Assembly: GCF_036320965.1 (NCBI RefSeq)
Contig: NC_092250.1
Location: 12,504,600 to 12,568,599, forward strand
Direction of reading: 5' to 3'
Length of the DNA: 64,000 nucleotides
Origin: Panulirus ornatus
Taxonomy: Eukaryota; Arthropoda; Malacostraca; Decapoda; Palinuridae
In this document: in pieces, positions 10,870 through 22,572 of the stretch
Position numbering within the stretch: position 1 is the first letter of the stretch
Layout: each line of letters starts with the position of its first letter
Notes under the pieces: model-generated
What the model was told of the DNA's origin: nothing
The model's input: the letters and a program-made list of their open reading frames with translations, nothing else
Databases searched by the model: none
Translations under genes and position numbers: made by a program

Positions 10870-11720
10870 GTTGTTAATTGTGGAGGAACAGAATGGTGCG
10901 AGTGGGTGCTTTGGAATGAATGTGGGAGTGCATCGTGGTTCTTTTGTGTCACTCCAGTTATTCGGCGCTCTTTCGAATGGAGCATTTCATGAGAGTAAAA
11001 GTAGGTTGACTGCTGTGTTATTGTTGACCTTGGAGGAACAGAATTTAAGCGGCAGCAGGTGTTGTTTGCAGATGGTGCCGTGTTGCTAGGCTGATCAAAG
11101 GAGGAATTGGAGAGAATAGTTGGTCACTACTTTGATGAAGTATTTAGGAGGTAGAAGCTGAAAGGGAATAAGAACGTTGATCGTTGGGAGATCACAGTGT
11201 AAGAACAGGTTACATGGGCAGGAGCTGATGGTTGTGGACGACTTTAAGACCTTGGAAGTGAAGTCTAGTAGAGATGGCAAAAGGAAACTTGATATGGAAT
11301 TGATAGTCAAGCAAGGGAGAAAACGCACTGAAAGGTATGAAACTTGCTTGAAGGTGCACTTGTCCCAATTATGATACTCGAATGTACAGCCCGCGTTTAT
11401 ACAGGTCAGATGGAAGGTAAGATCGGTACAGATGGAAAACAAGCATTATAGATGGAATTAGGAGAATAGATAGAAACAAGAATGAAGATGTGAGAATGTT
11501 ATTTGGTTTGAAGATGTGATTAGAAAGATGACTTGTGATATGGTTAGGTTCTAGAACGATAGGCAGACGATACGTTGGTCAATATGATGTACAGAAGTAC
11601 AGTGGGAGGTACACAGAGGGACAGACCTCGTAAGAGATGGATAGATGTTGTGGGGATGATAAAGGATCAGATCCAACAGACGGACGGAGGCACAATCAGT
11701 AAAGACGCGGATCTAACAGC
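10870..11720 (+). mobile_element. diverged RTE-like LINE: RT motif B to C-terminus, decayed
   Basis: Starting near 10880 the plus strand encodes SGCFGMNVGVHRGSFVSLQL, which lines up with SDWF.VNVGLRQGCVMSPWLF (RT motif B). LFADGAVLL near 11068-11095 is the catalytic FADD with the second Asp lost. A PIMILECTARVYTG block near 11370 corresponds to VPTMLYGCEAW, and RPRKRWIDVV near 11625-11655 is the C-terminal block. Multiple stops and frameshifts separate them. The sequence is far from the copies A-P family and represents an older relative. Confidence 0.6.
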
Positions 11721-13085
11721 GAATCGCATTAGTGTGTAAAGTGAAAATGTGATGATCACTTTTATAGTTATGGATACAAAGGTTTCATTCAACACACTGG
11801 ACAGAGGTTGAGGCTAATGCTCGGAGGTTCTGTGCATCCTGATTCATCGGATGAAACCGGGAATAAGATAATGGTATGCCCTTTGCCATGTCGGTTATCA
11901 TAACAGTGATAATAAAGTAAATTACATTTTTAAGATGACCCAGAATTTACCTGCAAGTCATTACACTTGCCATCGGAAGACTCTGCAAAACATATGCCAG
12001 TCCGAACACCAACATCCTGTCAGAACCAGTCAAGTATTAGTGTCCGTCGTCAGATCTAGTGAGGAAGCGAGAGTCTCAAAACACTGGGCCATCATCAGTA
12101 GCCTTTACTATTTAGTGATGCTTTACCCAAAGGACCTGACCACCGTGAGCCGTTCCTTTTTGTTGATGCTTCACCTGCGGGGCTAGACACCTGGGTACCG
12201 TCTGATGTTATTGTTTTATTACCTGTTGGACCCAACGTGCACTGTTGCCTTTAAAACATGATAGTCATTAACCACCAGCTTTTTGCAATGAAGCTTCGTC
12301 ACTGGCCACACCATCCCGTCACAGCCATCACTCCTTCCCGCAGAATACGATCATTAACACTGTAGAAAGCCTAAAGGAATTCTGTATGTTGCGTGTCCCT
12401 CCCTCTTCAACACATGCGTGATATACATCCTCAAACGTGTCTTTAGTTGCGAGTCATGGCTTTGCACAGTAATAACAGACAGATTAGGTATTGATTCGAT
12501 AATTGAATGCAATGAAGCAGGGGTCGCTCGGTATTAGATGTTGCTTTGTGATACATATGAATTATGTAATAATCCATATTATTTAGATGGCTGAATGATA
12601 GTCTGCCTATGAAATATGTAGGCATATGACACATCCTTATATAGATATAATGTTAGTCACCGCTGTATTAAGACGACAGGATAATGTTATCAAGTTGAGA
12701 TATATTACCACAGTAGCAGCTGTGGAGACATGACCTCAATTTCCTCAAACGTACTTCATTCATGAATGCATACACAGACAAGTCATTGTACCAGTGACCT
12801 ACAAGATGCTGAAAAGAGTCACTGATTTGGAAAGATTCTTCAGAGAGCTGAAGGGGGGGAGAGTTCTAGGAAAATTTGGAGGAAAGGTGTAAAGAAATAT
12901 TTTACTGGTAAGAGAATAATTGACAGTTAGAATTCAGTGTGTAAATTTCATATGCTGCGAGAACCTAGATTTTGTCACAGCAAGGCTCGGTGCTTCATAC
13001 AGGGATGATACAAGATTATCTCTATTTCCAGTAAATGTAGAATTATAATTAAACATTGACTAGACACACATACACTCCACCCCTC

Positions 13086-13087
<2 letters not shown>
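11721..13087. other. no recognisable feature
   Basis: No gene or repeat recognised. Open frames are 60-83 codons without motifs. Confidence 0.4.

Positions 13088-13124
<37 letters not shown>
13088..13124. repeat. (CA)n microsatellite
   Basis: About 18 CA units. Confidence 0.95.
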
Positions 13125-13125
<1 letters not shown>

Positions 13126-13349
13126 ACCGCTCGGCTCATCACGAATGCCTCCGGCTACCCAAACAGATCAGAAAACAAGCATTTTGTAGCACCTCATGGA
13201 GACCAGAAGGTCATTCGCTCCATCTGTTACCAGCTCTGGTGTTGGATGACCCCCTGCTGCCTCTGGTTAACTCTCTCCTGATTATGACTGTAAAGGTTTC
13301 TCCCAACGGCTTTTCTGTTACTGAGTATGATCCACAACACATACTAAAC

Positions 13350-13392
13350 CTCTGTGTGTGTGGTTGTGTGTGTGTGTGTGTCTGTGTCTGTG
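13350..13392. repeat. imperfect (GT)n microsatellite
   Basis: GT units interrupted by TGGTTG and CTG. The 150-codon plus-strand frame spanning 13056-13508 depends on this tract and the (CA)n tract and is not a gene. Confidence 0.9.
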
Positions 13393-14093
13393 TTTTATCA
13401 GCATATTCCCTCCCTGCACACAGTACTTATCATCAGTTACGTATGGAATATAGAGTACTGGCGTCATTCTTCTGTCTGTGTTCAGCTGGAAAGCAAAAAC
13501 TGAAGTAGTGTAGCCATCTCTTGAGGGGTAAGAGATATTCCACCTTATTACCGTTTCGGTGATCCTATCGGAAATTTACGAGAGAGAAAAATGATACGAG
13601 GGCTTCCGTGACCTTACGTCAGACGCACTAGCCAGTCACACTCACCATGACAGGTGTGGTAGCCTGTTGTGCAGAAGGCGTTCGATCACACACCAATGTA
13701 TCAGCTTCCTTTTACCCGTGACGATAATGATTAAGAACAGTGGATCAGTGAAAGTGGAGAGGAAAATGATGGATGAAATGCTGGTGATGACTCGGTTGAA
13801 AATGTTGATAGTGATATAATTACCTGATCAATGAAAATGAAGAGGAATATATCGAATATTATACTATTGGTGAGTCATTTAACCTCGGAGGCTAACATAA
13901 TCTGGCCATATTCATGGTGACTACTGCAATTTCCGCTCATTCTCCAATATCCACTCTCAGCTGATCACTAGAACTCGGGTAAGAGCACCTTAAATGATTG
14001 TTGTAGTTTTTCTCTTTCACGTACGTAACCAGTGGTTGGTGTGCCAGATAAATATTCATAGCTTTTAAAGCTTGGTGGGTTCTTCAGCCAGGC
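13393..14093. other. no recognisable feature
   Basis: Nothing recognised. Confidence 0.35.
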
Positions 14094-14342
14094 TTGATCC
14101 TAGCTTCGATGCTTCGTTCGTTTTTGGCTTCGATGCTTCGTTCCTTTTTGGCTTCGATGCTTCGTTTGTGTTTGGCTTTGAAGCTTAGTTCGCTTTTCGG
14201 CTTTGATGCTTCGTTTGCTTTGGGCTTCGGTGCTTCGTTCGTTAAGGGCTACGATGCTTCGATCATTTTGGGCTTCGAAGTTTCGTTCATTGTGGGTTAC
14301 GATGCTTCGGTCATTCTGGGCTTCGAAGCTTCGATTATTTTA
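14094..14342. repeat. 24-bp minisatellite, about 10 degenerate copies
   Basis: Unit close to GGCTTCGATGCTTCGTTCGT plus TTTT. The unit is 8 codons long, so an open frame with a repeated GFDASF motif runs through it. The frame follows from the repeat period and is not evidence of a protein. Confidence 0.85.
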
Positions 14343-14756
14343 GGTGGCCTAGTGGCCAGATATAGTCCACACCAACGTTCCTTCCACTATATGACCCCCT
14401 ACCCTTTACACGCTATTCCTTTTCTCCTACTCTGTGCACGGCTCTTCTTTCCCCAGACAGCCACCCCTCTCACCGCCCTTCCCTTAACAGAGCCTTCGCC
14501 TCACCCTAAGAACTGCCCTCCTCTCCGCAAGCCTCCCTACCTCCTTGCATGTCATCTCTTTCCCTAGACCCCCATTCAGTGGCCAGCAAGGCCTGATTCT
14601 CCTCAGTCTTCCAGTTTGTGGTGGCCCGTCTGGTCAGTGTGGCCGTGGTATCTTGTCTGGCCAGTGCACAAAGCCTTCACCATTAACCGTGCTGACGTGT
14701 GCCGGACATGTTTCATACCCAAAAAATCCATAATACCGTTCTGTAGTGATTTCTGT

Positions 14757-14757
<1 letters not shown>
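14343..14757. other. no recognisable feature
   Basis: Pyrimidine-rich unique sequence. No motif recognised. Confidence 0.35.

Positions 14758-14827
<70 letters not shown>
14758..14827. repeat. (TA)n tail of RTE copy B
   Basis: About 35 TA units followed by a short ATTT run at the 3' end of copy B. Confidence 0.97.
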
Positions 14828-14831
<4 letters not shown>

Positions 14832-15900
14832 TTATTTATTATACTTTGTCGCTTTCTCCCGCATTTGCGAGGTAGCGCAAGGAAACAGACGAAAGAAATG
14901 GCCCAACCCCCCCCCCATACACATGTATATACATACGTCCACACACGCAAATATACATACCTACACAGCTTTCCATGGTTTACCCCAGACGCTTCACATG
15001 CCCTGCTTCAATCCACTGACAGCACGTCAACCCCGGTATACCACATCGCTCCAATTCACTCTATTCCTTGCCCTCCTTTCACCCTCCTGCATATTCAGGC
15101 CCCGATCACACAAAATCTTTTTCACTCCATCTTTCCACCTCCAATTTGGTCTCCCTCTTCTCCTTGTTCCCTCCACCTCCGACACATATATCCTCTTGGT
15201 CAATCTTTCCTCACTCATCCTCTCCATGTGCCCAAACCACTTCAAAACATCCTCTTCTGCTCTCTCAACCACGCTCTTTTTATTTCCACACATCTCTCTT
15301 ACCCTTACGTTACTCACTCGATCAAACCACCTCACACCACACATTGTCCTCAAACATCTCATTTCCAGCACATCCATCCTCCTGCGCACAACTCTATCCA
15401 TAGCCCACGCCTCGCAACCATACAACATTGTTGGAACCACTATTCCTTCAAACATACCCATTTTTGCTTTCCGAGATAATGTTCTCGACTTCCGCACATT
15501 CTTCAAGGCCCCCAGGATTTTCGCCCCCTCCCCCACCCTATGATCCACTTCCGCTTCCATGGTTCCATCCGCTGCCAGATCCACTCCCAGATATCTAAAA
15601 CACTTCACTTCCTCCAGTTTTTCTCCATTCAAACTCACCTCCCAATTGACTTGACCCTCAACCCTACTGTACCTAATAAACTTGCTCTTATTCACATTTA
15701 CTCTTAACTTTCTTCTTCCACACACTTTTCCAAACTCAGTCACCAGCTTCTGCAGTTTCTCACATGAATCAGCCACCAGCGCTGTATCATCAGCGAACAA
15801 CAACTGACTCACTTCCCAAGCTCTCTCATCCCCAACAGACTTCATACTTGCCCCTCTTTCCAAAACTCTTGCATTTACCTCCCTAACAACCCCATCCATA

Positions 15901-15905
<5 letters not shown>
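14828..15905 (-). mobile_element. RTE-like LINE copy B, 5'-truncated
   Basis: On the minus strand the copy begins at NLFMDGVVREVNA (after RT motif B) at the edge of a (TA)n tract and runs through FADD, the thumb and the C-terminal domain to the stop at 15027, then the 3' UTR. About 290 codons are open without any break. The UTR is internally deleted: the sequence after ACCATGGAAAGCTGTG jumps to TAGGTATGTATATTTG. Copy H at 43440-43590 has exactly the same junction, so the two share a deleted parent. With no upstream RT motifs the copy is non-functional. Confidence 0.9.
15027..15905 (-). pseudogene. RT palm end and C-terminal domain of copy B, open but truncated
   Basis: About 290 intact codons, from NLFMDG through QLLFADDTALVADSC to the C-terminal WSDVVYRG and stop. 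The first two catalytic regions (motifs A and B) are missing because of the 5' truncation. The (TA)n upstream reads as IYIYIY in the same frame and should not be included in the protein. Confidence 0.8.

Positions 15906-15967
<62 letters not shown>
15906..15967. repeat. (TA)n at the 5' edge of copy B
   Basis: About 31 TA units at the truncation point of copy B. Confidence 0.97.
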
Positions 15968-15972
<5 letters not shown>

Positions 15973-16091
15973 GAGGCCACGACGTTCATCCACTACATAG
16001 TAAGAATACATAAACTCAAAAATGATTGCCATACTGTAGAAAAATCTTCATTTAGTTATTATTTATGAAGGCTTGAATTAATAAATGAGTT

Positions 16092-16092
<1 letters not shown>

Positions 16093-16154
<62 letters not shown>
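16093..16154. repeat. (GA)n microsatellite
   Basis: About 31 GA units. Confidence 0.97.
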
Positions 16155-16156
<2 letters not shown>

Positions 16157-16261
16157 CGTATATATCAGGAAATGGCATTTATTGAACGCCAGTCGTAGGT
16201 TCTCCCTAGGTATAAGGCGATGCTCCATGAGGCGATAACGCTTAATGGTCACTCTTCCGTG

Positions 16262-17127
16262 TGGGGCAGTACCAATCATGGGTCACCCTGTGGTGTAGGG
16301 TAGTGTTGGAGGAGGCAGTACAAGTCTTGGGTCACCCTGTGGTGTAGGGTAGTGTTGGAGGAGGCAGTATACAAGTCTTGGGTCACCCTGTGGTGTAGGG
16401 TAGTGTTGGAGGAGGCAGTATACAAGTCTTGGGTCACCCTGTGGTGTAGGGTAGTGCTGGAGGAGGCAGTATACAAGTCTTGGGTCACCCTGTGGTGTAG
16501 GTTAGTGTTGGAGGAGGCAGTACAAGTCTTGGGTCACCCTGTGGTGTAGGGTAGTGCTGGAGGAGGCAGTACAAGTCTTGGGTCATCCTGTGGTGTAGGG
16601 TAGTGTTGGAGGAGGCAGTACAAGTCTTGGGTCACCCTGTGGTGTAGGGTAGTGCTGGAGGAGGCAGTACAAGTCTTGGGTCACCCTGTGGTGTAGGGTA
16701 GTGTTGGAGGAGGCAGTACAAGTCTTGGGTTACCCTGTGGTGTAGGGTAGTGCTGGAGGAGGCAGTACAAGTCTTGGGTCACCCTGTGGTGTAGGGTAGT
16801 GCTGGAGGAGGCAGTACAAGTCTTGGGTCACCCTGTGGTGTAGGGTAGTGCTGGAGTAGGCAGTACAAGTTTTGGGTCACCCTGTGGTGTAGGGTAGTGC
16901 TGGAGGAGGCAGTACAAGTCTTGGGTCACTCTGTGGTGTAGGGTAGTGCTGGAGTAGGCAATACAAGTCTTGGGTCACTCTGTGGTGTAGGGTAGTGCTG
17001 GAGTAGGCAGTACAAGTCTTGGGTCACCCTGTGGTGTAGGGTAGTGCTGGAGTAGGCAGTACAAGTCTTGGGTCACTCTGTGGTGTAAGGTAGTGCTGGA
17101 GGAGGCAGTACAAGTCTTGGGTTACCC
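16262..17127. repeat. 49-51-bp minisatellite, about 17 copies
   Basis: Unit starts GGGTCACCCTGTGGTGTAGG and continues with GTAGTGTTGGAGGAGGCAGT and ACAAGTCTT. Early copies have an extra TA (51 bp), most are 49 bp. Variation is mainly T/C in TGTTGG or TGCTGG and GGAGGAGG or GGAGTAGG; the GGAGTAGG variant is concentrated in later copies. A partial, diverged copy trails off near 17150. Confidence 0.95.
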
Positions 17128-18185
17128 ACCCATGTCAGACAGTGGTGTAGACAGCAACGCCAGTCAAGGCTGACCCTTCCCTGTAAGGCAGCAGTGGAGG
17201 AGATAACACAGCAGCCGAGGCTGGCGCCCGTCTCGTATCAGTCGCTTATGGAAAAGATAACGCCAAGTTAAGACCCCTTCCTCCAGTGTCAAGCAGCCCT
17301 GGAGACGCCTTCGTTGGACAAGCAACACTCTCTTTTGGCAGACTGTGCGCCATGAAAGATATGTCTATGAATCAAGTGTCAGGGGAAACCATCGTTACAT
17401 ATAAGGGTCGTCAGCTCGTATGAGCCAGTGCCTTGGAGACCAAGGACCCTCTCTCTTATAGGAAGTCTCCTGTGTCAGTTGTTTGACCGTGCAGTGTTAA
17501 TGACGAAGGAGGCTCTGCCGTTTGAGGCTAACTCCTCCGTGAGAGCCAGTGCCTGCGGGGAGGCAACGCCGTTCAGCGTTCAGTATCTCTCGTAACGCAA
17601 TGACGGAGGAGACGTAAAACCCGTCGAGATCATTCTCGGCTGAGGCTGCGTCGATCTACGCCTGCCCCCCGTCAGGTGAAGTTACTGCCTTGGGTTATAA
17701 CGCCGGTCAGCCGCTCGTGCAAGGCTTATGGAGGATAGAAGCTTGGTCAGGACTCGTGTTTTCTAAGTTGATCTCTACCTCAGGCGCTCATGGTGGTTTA
17801 TTTGTCCTAATGTATATTTGTTCATCTGACGGGAGTATTTGTTTGCAGGGTAATAACAAATACAGTCATGAGCACACGAGTAATTCATGTGTCGCCACAA
17901 TGTTTCGTGTGAGACAGACGTCGATTCCTTAATGAATATCGCAATCCTTGCGCACTGGACGCGCTTGGCCCTGAGCCACTGGAGTATTAAGGATTATGCA
18001 ATTTCCCCTTAATTGCAGTAGTGAGGTGTTAAGCGCATCACAAACTACCTCGGCGCAGATCAGCGAGGCTGTGGACTACATCAGGAGGAACTACCGTGGA
18101 CGCTGGAACTCCGCTGACAAAAATGTTAACATCAGGTTAAGCGCTGATGAATTCCAATTTGATTAGCGAGAGCGTTGTTGGTGCG
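17128..18185. other. no recognisable feature
   Basis: Sequence looks unique and relatively GC-rich. Decayed minisatellite-like fragments continue to about 17700. No gene recognised. Confidence 0.35.
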
Positions 18186-18580
18186 ATATAATTTACATAC
18201 TGCTGCTGTTTTACAATCGGACAATAACGATTATGTTACATACTGCTGCTCTTTTACAGTGGAACAGTATGATTTACATACTGCTGCTGTTTTACAGTGG
18301 AAAACAATATGATTTACATACTGCTGCTGTTTTAAAGTCGGACAATAACGATTTACATGCTGCTCTTTTACGGTGGAACAATACGATTTTCATACTGCTG
18401 ATATTTTCCAGTGGAACAATATGATTGACATACTGCTGCTATTTCACGTTGGTACAGTATGAATTACATAATGCAGCTCTTTACAGTGGAACTGCTCTTT
18501 TACGTTGGTACAATATGATTTACATAATGCAGCTCTTTACAATGGAGCTGCTCTTTTACGGTCGTGCAATATGATTTACG
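18186..18580. repeat. about 38-bp degenerate minisatellite, about 10 copies
   Basis: Unit based on ATTTACATACTGCTGCTGTT followed by TTACAGTGGAACAATATG. Later copies have ATAATGCAGCTC in place of ATACTGCTGCTG. Confidence 0.85.
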
Positions 18581-18816
18581 AGAGGCTGGAGACATCTCAC
18601 GTTGGGTATGGAGTCTCGTCTACCTCCATAACCTGGCTGGTCGAGATGTCTTTGCAGACATTTATCCATTGACTTTTGGAGGCTCCTGTTAGTGGTAAAT
18701 ATGTCTTGAATATTTGGAGGTAGCCATAGTTTGTCTCTGATATTTACAGTATCATTTTGTTATTGATCATGGTAGATCATGATATCATGGTGATATACAA
18801 AATTTCCACACCTGTC
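18581..18816. other. no recognisable feature
   Basis: Short unique spacer between two minisatellites. Confidence 0.35.
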
Positions 18817-19021
18817 TAGCCTAGCCGTTGATTTCCACATCTGCCGGGCCGATGATTTCCACATCTGTCGAGCCGATAATATCCACACCTGTCGAACCGA
18901 TGATTTCCACATCTGTCGAGCCGATAATATCCACACCTGTCGGGCCGATAATTTCCACATCTGTCGAGCCGATAATTTCCACATCTGTCGGGCCGATAAT
19001 TTCCACATCTGTCGGGCCGAT
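18817..19021. repeat. 24-bp minisatellite, about 8 copies
   Basis: Unit GATAATTTCCACATCTGTCG followed by GGCC. The period of 8 codons keeps four frames open across the array (IISTSVEP on plus, RPDRCGNY on minus, and others). Alternation of GAGCC/GGGCC and ATCTG/ACCTG suggests a two-unit higher-order pattern in the left half. Confidence 0.92.
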
Positions 19022-19427
19022 GGGGAAGGATCCTTTTGTTGAGTGTAAGCTCAGATCCACGCTGGTTAAGATTTACAACCCATTGTGTGCCAGTTTGTCT
19101 GTCTTTGTTGCTACTGGAAAACTCATCCGTGACATTGTGTCTCAAACCTTATATATTTGGGTACACTGAAGTCCCTTAGAAAAAGAACTTACAGTTGGGA
19201 CTGAGTTTCCAAGAATATTCAGAACGGTTTCAATGGCCTTCGTTGTGCTGTGATTTCTTGAGGATTAGGAGCTGGTGGGTTACAGATGTATAGCTTGACT
19301 TCCCAGATTGTCGTTCGTATTCTGCCACTCATGTCTACTAGGTTGAAGTTTGGGATCCATACCTCATATGGAATTCCGTGGCGTAGCGGTTAGCGTTACT
19401 GGTAAACATTATTCAGACCAAGAGCGA
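19022..19427. other. unique spacer with a tRNA A-box-like sequence
   Basis: Mostly unrecognised. At 19378-19404 GTGGCGTAGCGGTTAGCG resembles the A-box region of a tRNA or tRNA-derived SINE, but no B box follows because the 39-bp array starts at 19428. Confidence 0.3.
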
Positions 19428-19755
19428 GTGCAGACACCGGACGCCGTCCATTACATACTCAAGAAGGTGCAAACACCGGACGCCGTCCATTACGTACTCA
19501 AGAAGGTGCAAACACCGGACGCCGTCCATTACGTACTCAAGAAGGTGCAAACACCGGACGCCGTCCATTACGTACTCAAGAAGGTGCAAACACCGGACGC
19601 CGTCCATTACGTACTCAAGAAGGTGGAAACACCGGACGCCGTCCATTACGTACTCAAGAAGGTGCAAACACCGGACGCCGTCCATTACGTACTCAAGAAG
19701 GTGGAAACACCGGACGCCGTCCATTACGTACTCAAGAAGGTGCAAACACCGACGC
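19428..19755. repeat. 39-bp minisatellite, 8 full copies plus a partial one
   Basis: Unit CAAACACCGGACGCCGTCCA followed by TTACGTACTCAAGAAGGTG. Copies are almost identical: CAAAC/GAAAC at the start and one ACATAC in the first copy are the only differences, so the array is young. The 13-codon period gives an open frame on plus (QTPDAVHYVLKKV) and on minus (HLLEYVMDGVRCL). Confidence 0.95.
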
Positions 19756-19845
19756 CGTCCTGAGATGAACGAAATACTTCAGAAGCTCTGAGACCCGGTG
19801 TGCAGTTCGCCGATAATCAAAGAGAAGCGACGCGAGTGAGTTCCT

Positions 19846-20080
19846 CATCTACGTCCCTGTTTCATATATCTGCCTTGGCCATTATGTAAGCCATACGTCC
19901 ATCCGTTCTCCTCCAGGTCCGTGTTTTATATATCTGGTTTAACCATTACGTAAGCCATACGTCAATTCGCTCTATAGCTGGTTTAGCCATAATGTAAGCC
20001 ATATGTCCATATGTTCCCCTCTAGGTCCGTGTTTTGTATATCTTGTTTAGCCATTACGTAAGCCATACGTTCTCCACTAA
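19846..20080. repeat. about 50-63-bp degenerate minisatellite, 4 copies
   Basis: Each copy contains GCCATTACGTAAGCCATACGTC. Longer copies also carry TCCTCCAGGTCCGTGTTTTA. Confidence 0.8.
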
Positions 20081-20417
20081 GATCAAAGTCTTTGCTTTCT
20101 CTCCCTATAATAGTAAATGACTGAGTCAAAAGCCCCGGCACTAAACATCCTCACACGAAAGAGGCGGAGATGTGTACACAGTTGTTGGTCATTATCGTCT
20201 GTCCTCCCGAGAACTTTTCTTGCCCAAGACGCACCGTCCAGACTGAAGACGCTAAACACTTAGTCCTCTGTCGTCCTGCTCCTGCCTCACGAAGACGTGC
20301 TCATAGCCTCACCACAGTGGAGGGGTGTGTGAAAGAACCCGCATAGGTGAAATGGCAAGTAGATCAGATACCAAGAGATTTCTATCACTCTTCTTCTACG
20401 AATGTGTTTTCACTAAG
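20081..20417. other. no recognisable feature
   Basis: Nothing recognised. Confidence 0.35.
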
Positions 20418-20612
20418 ACTTAACCAGGGCATATGAAGCGGTCGGGGAACACCACGGATGAATCTTTGGCGTCTGGTTTGGGATAGGGAGCTGTGGTTTT
20501 AGTGCAGTATACATGAAATCTAAACAGTAGATGTGAGCGAGTGTGACACCATTTCTTCGTCTGTTCCTGACGCTCCCTCGCTAACACGGGATATAGCAAA
20601 CGTGCAGGAGAG
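20418..20612 (+). mobile_element. RTE-like LINE copy N: decayed 3' UTR
   Basis: Starts with GGGCATATGAAGCGGTCGGG, matching GGGCATGTGAAGCGTCTGGG after the stop codon in other copies, then GGGAGCTGTGGTTTTAGTGC and a terminal CTCCCTCGCTAACACGGGAT block. Internal deletions remove the middle of the UTR. There is no tail. This is an old insertion. Confidence 0.65.
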
Positions 20613-21668
20613 AAAATAGAAAGGAGAGAAAAATAGAAATGAAATGCAATACAAGTAAAAATAACTACCTCCAGATTATGAACTGAGCCCAGCTCTTCCA
20701 GTCCTGGTCGACTCGGAAGGTGACACACTGTCCTGCCACTTACCAAACCAGAGAATAACTCTTGAGTTGATATACCGATGGATTGTTTGTACTGGATGCT
20801 GATGTGATATGCTGGTCTTGTGTCTTGTGGCATGGCAGACACTCAGGGGTCGCCTCTCTCGGTCTGTCGTTGGGAATCGCTCCTTATCCAGTCTATATTA
20901 ACCTCGGTCCCAAGACTTTATCAGAAACGCATCGAGCTTTTTCTCTTCTTTTTTTTTCAGGTCTTCCCCAGCGTTTGATAGACTGACTGGCGCTTGACCT
21001 TTAACTCTAGCTTGTCCATTTTGCCTGGGTCAGGCCCCTTTAAACTGGAAATTAACCCGGCTCATACCTCGAGCAAAAAAAAAAAAAAAATTACCCCTTT
21101 GACCTTGGAACGTAATTAAGATGTTTTTGATATTCCTCAGACAATATTTCCACCTTTACTAATTAAATTCCAAATAGCTGTGCGCCCTTGCAGGCAACAC
21201 AGATGTATAGCGGAACACCTTCTCCTAGTTACGAATTCCAATGCCTCTTGTATTAGGATCTAATTATCGTACTGTATCGAATGATTTATTCTGTAATACG
21301 CAGAATAATGAGTCGGAACTAAAGATACATTAGGCCGCTTTCAAGTTTATTCGCGCCGAGCTGATGTAATTATTTAACTCATTTGTATCGGTCTAATTGA
21401 CGTAAACTGTACATGATAATGGGACGGGTTAAATCCTATGGTGTAATCAGTAATTAATTCTTAATGATGTCATGCTGATCCCCTGCGGCTAGATGTCTGC
21501 CAGGGTGACCTTTCCAGCCAGGGAACATTCTTCAGTTCCTCAACCCGAAGAAAATGTTGAGGCCGTACCTCACACACACACACACTCTCATAATTGGTAA
21601 GGGAACATAATGTATTCTTTTCATGTTAGCTGACAACTGAAGCCCTAATCGAGACCATCTCATTAACG

Positions 21669-21669
<1 letters not shown>
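20613..21669. other. no recognisable feature
   Basis: Unique, AT-rich. A poly-A run of about 16 near 21075 and a short (CA)n at 21572-21585. No gene recognised. Confidence 0.35.

Positions 21670-21736
<67 letters not shown>
21670..21736. repeat. (TA)n tail of RTE copy C
   Basis: About 33 TA units. Confidence 0.97.
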
Positions 21737-21741
<5 letters not shown>

Positions 21742-22514
21742 TCATTTATATATTTTGCTTTGTTGCTGTCTCCCTCGTTAGCGAGGTAGCGCAAGGAAAC
21801 AGACAAAAGAATGGCCCAACCCACCCATACACACATGTATATACACACACGTCCACACACGCAAATATACATACCTATACATCTCAACGTATACATATAT
21901 ATACACACACAGACATATATACACATGTACATAATTCATACTGTCTGCCTTTATTCATTACCATCGCCACATCGCCACACATAAAATAACAACCCCCTCC
22001 CCCTTCATGTGTGCGAGGTAGCGCTAGGAAAAGACAACAAAGGCCACATTCGTTCACACTCAGTCTCTAGCTGTCATGTAATAATGTACCGAAACCACAG
22101 GTCTCCTTCCACATCCAGGCCCACAGAACTTTCCATGGTTTACCCCAGACGCTTCACATGCCCTGGTTCAATCCATTGAGAGCACTTCGACCCCGGTATA
22201 CCACATCGTTCCAATTCACTCTATTCCTTGCACGCCTTCCACCCTCCTGTATGTTCAGGCCCCGATCACTCAAAATCTTTTTCACTCCATCTTTCCACCT
22301 CCAATATGGTCTCCCACTTCTCGTTCCCTCCACCTTTGACACATATATCCTCTTTGTCAATCTTCCCTCACTCATTCTCTCCATGTGACCAAACCATTTC
22401 AAAACACCCTCTTCTGCTCTCTCAGCCACACTCTTTTTATTACCACACATCTCTCTTACTGTATTATTACTTACTAGATCAAACCACCTCACACCACATA
22501 TTGTCCTCAAACAC

Positions 22515-22517
<3 letters not shown>
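21737..22517 (-). mobile_element. RTE-like LINE copy C, strongly 5'-truncated
   Basis: On the minus strand it begins at MRCLRTICGVRWFD at a (TA)n edge and runs to the C-terminal stop near 22190, then a full-length 3' UTR and a (TA)n tail at 21670-21736. Only the last 110 codons of the ORF are present. It lies head-to-head with copy D, separated by (TA)n at 22518-22568, so 21737-22509 and 22890-23690 form a long inverted repeat. Confidence 0.88.

Positions 22518-22568
<51 letters not shown>
22518..22568. repeat. (TA)n between copies C and D
   Basis: About 25 TA units at the truncated 5' ends of both copies. Confidence 0.97.

Positions 22569-22572
<4 letters not shown>

Noticed and set aside
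16262..17127. Regular repeats considered as a CRISPR array
   Set aside because: The units are contiguous tandem copies without unique spacers, in a eukaryotic context. This also applies to the 24-, 32- and 39-bp arrays.
18816..19169. Four overlapping frames of 79-113 codons through the 24-bp array
   Set aside because: They are a consequence of a period divisible by three. No start context, signal or flanking coding sequence is seen.
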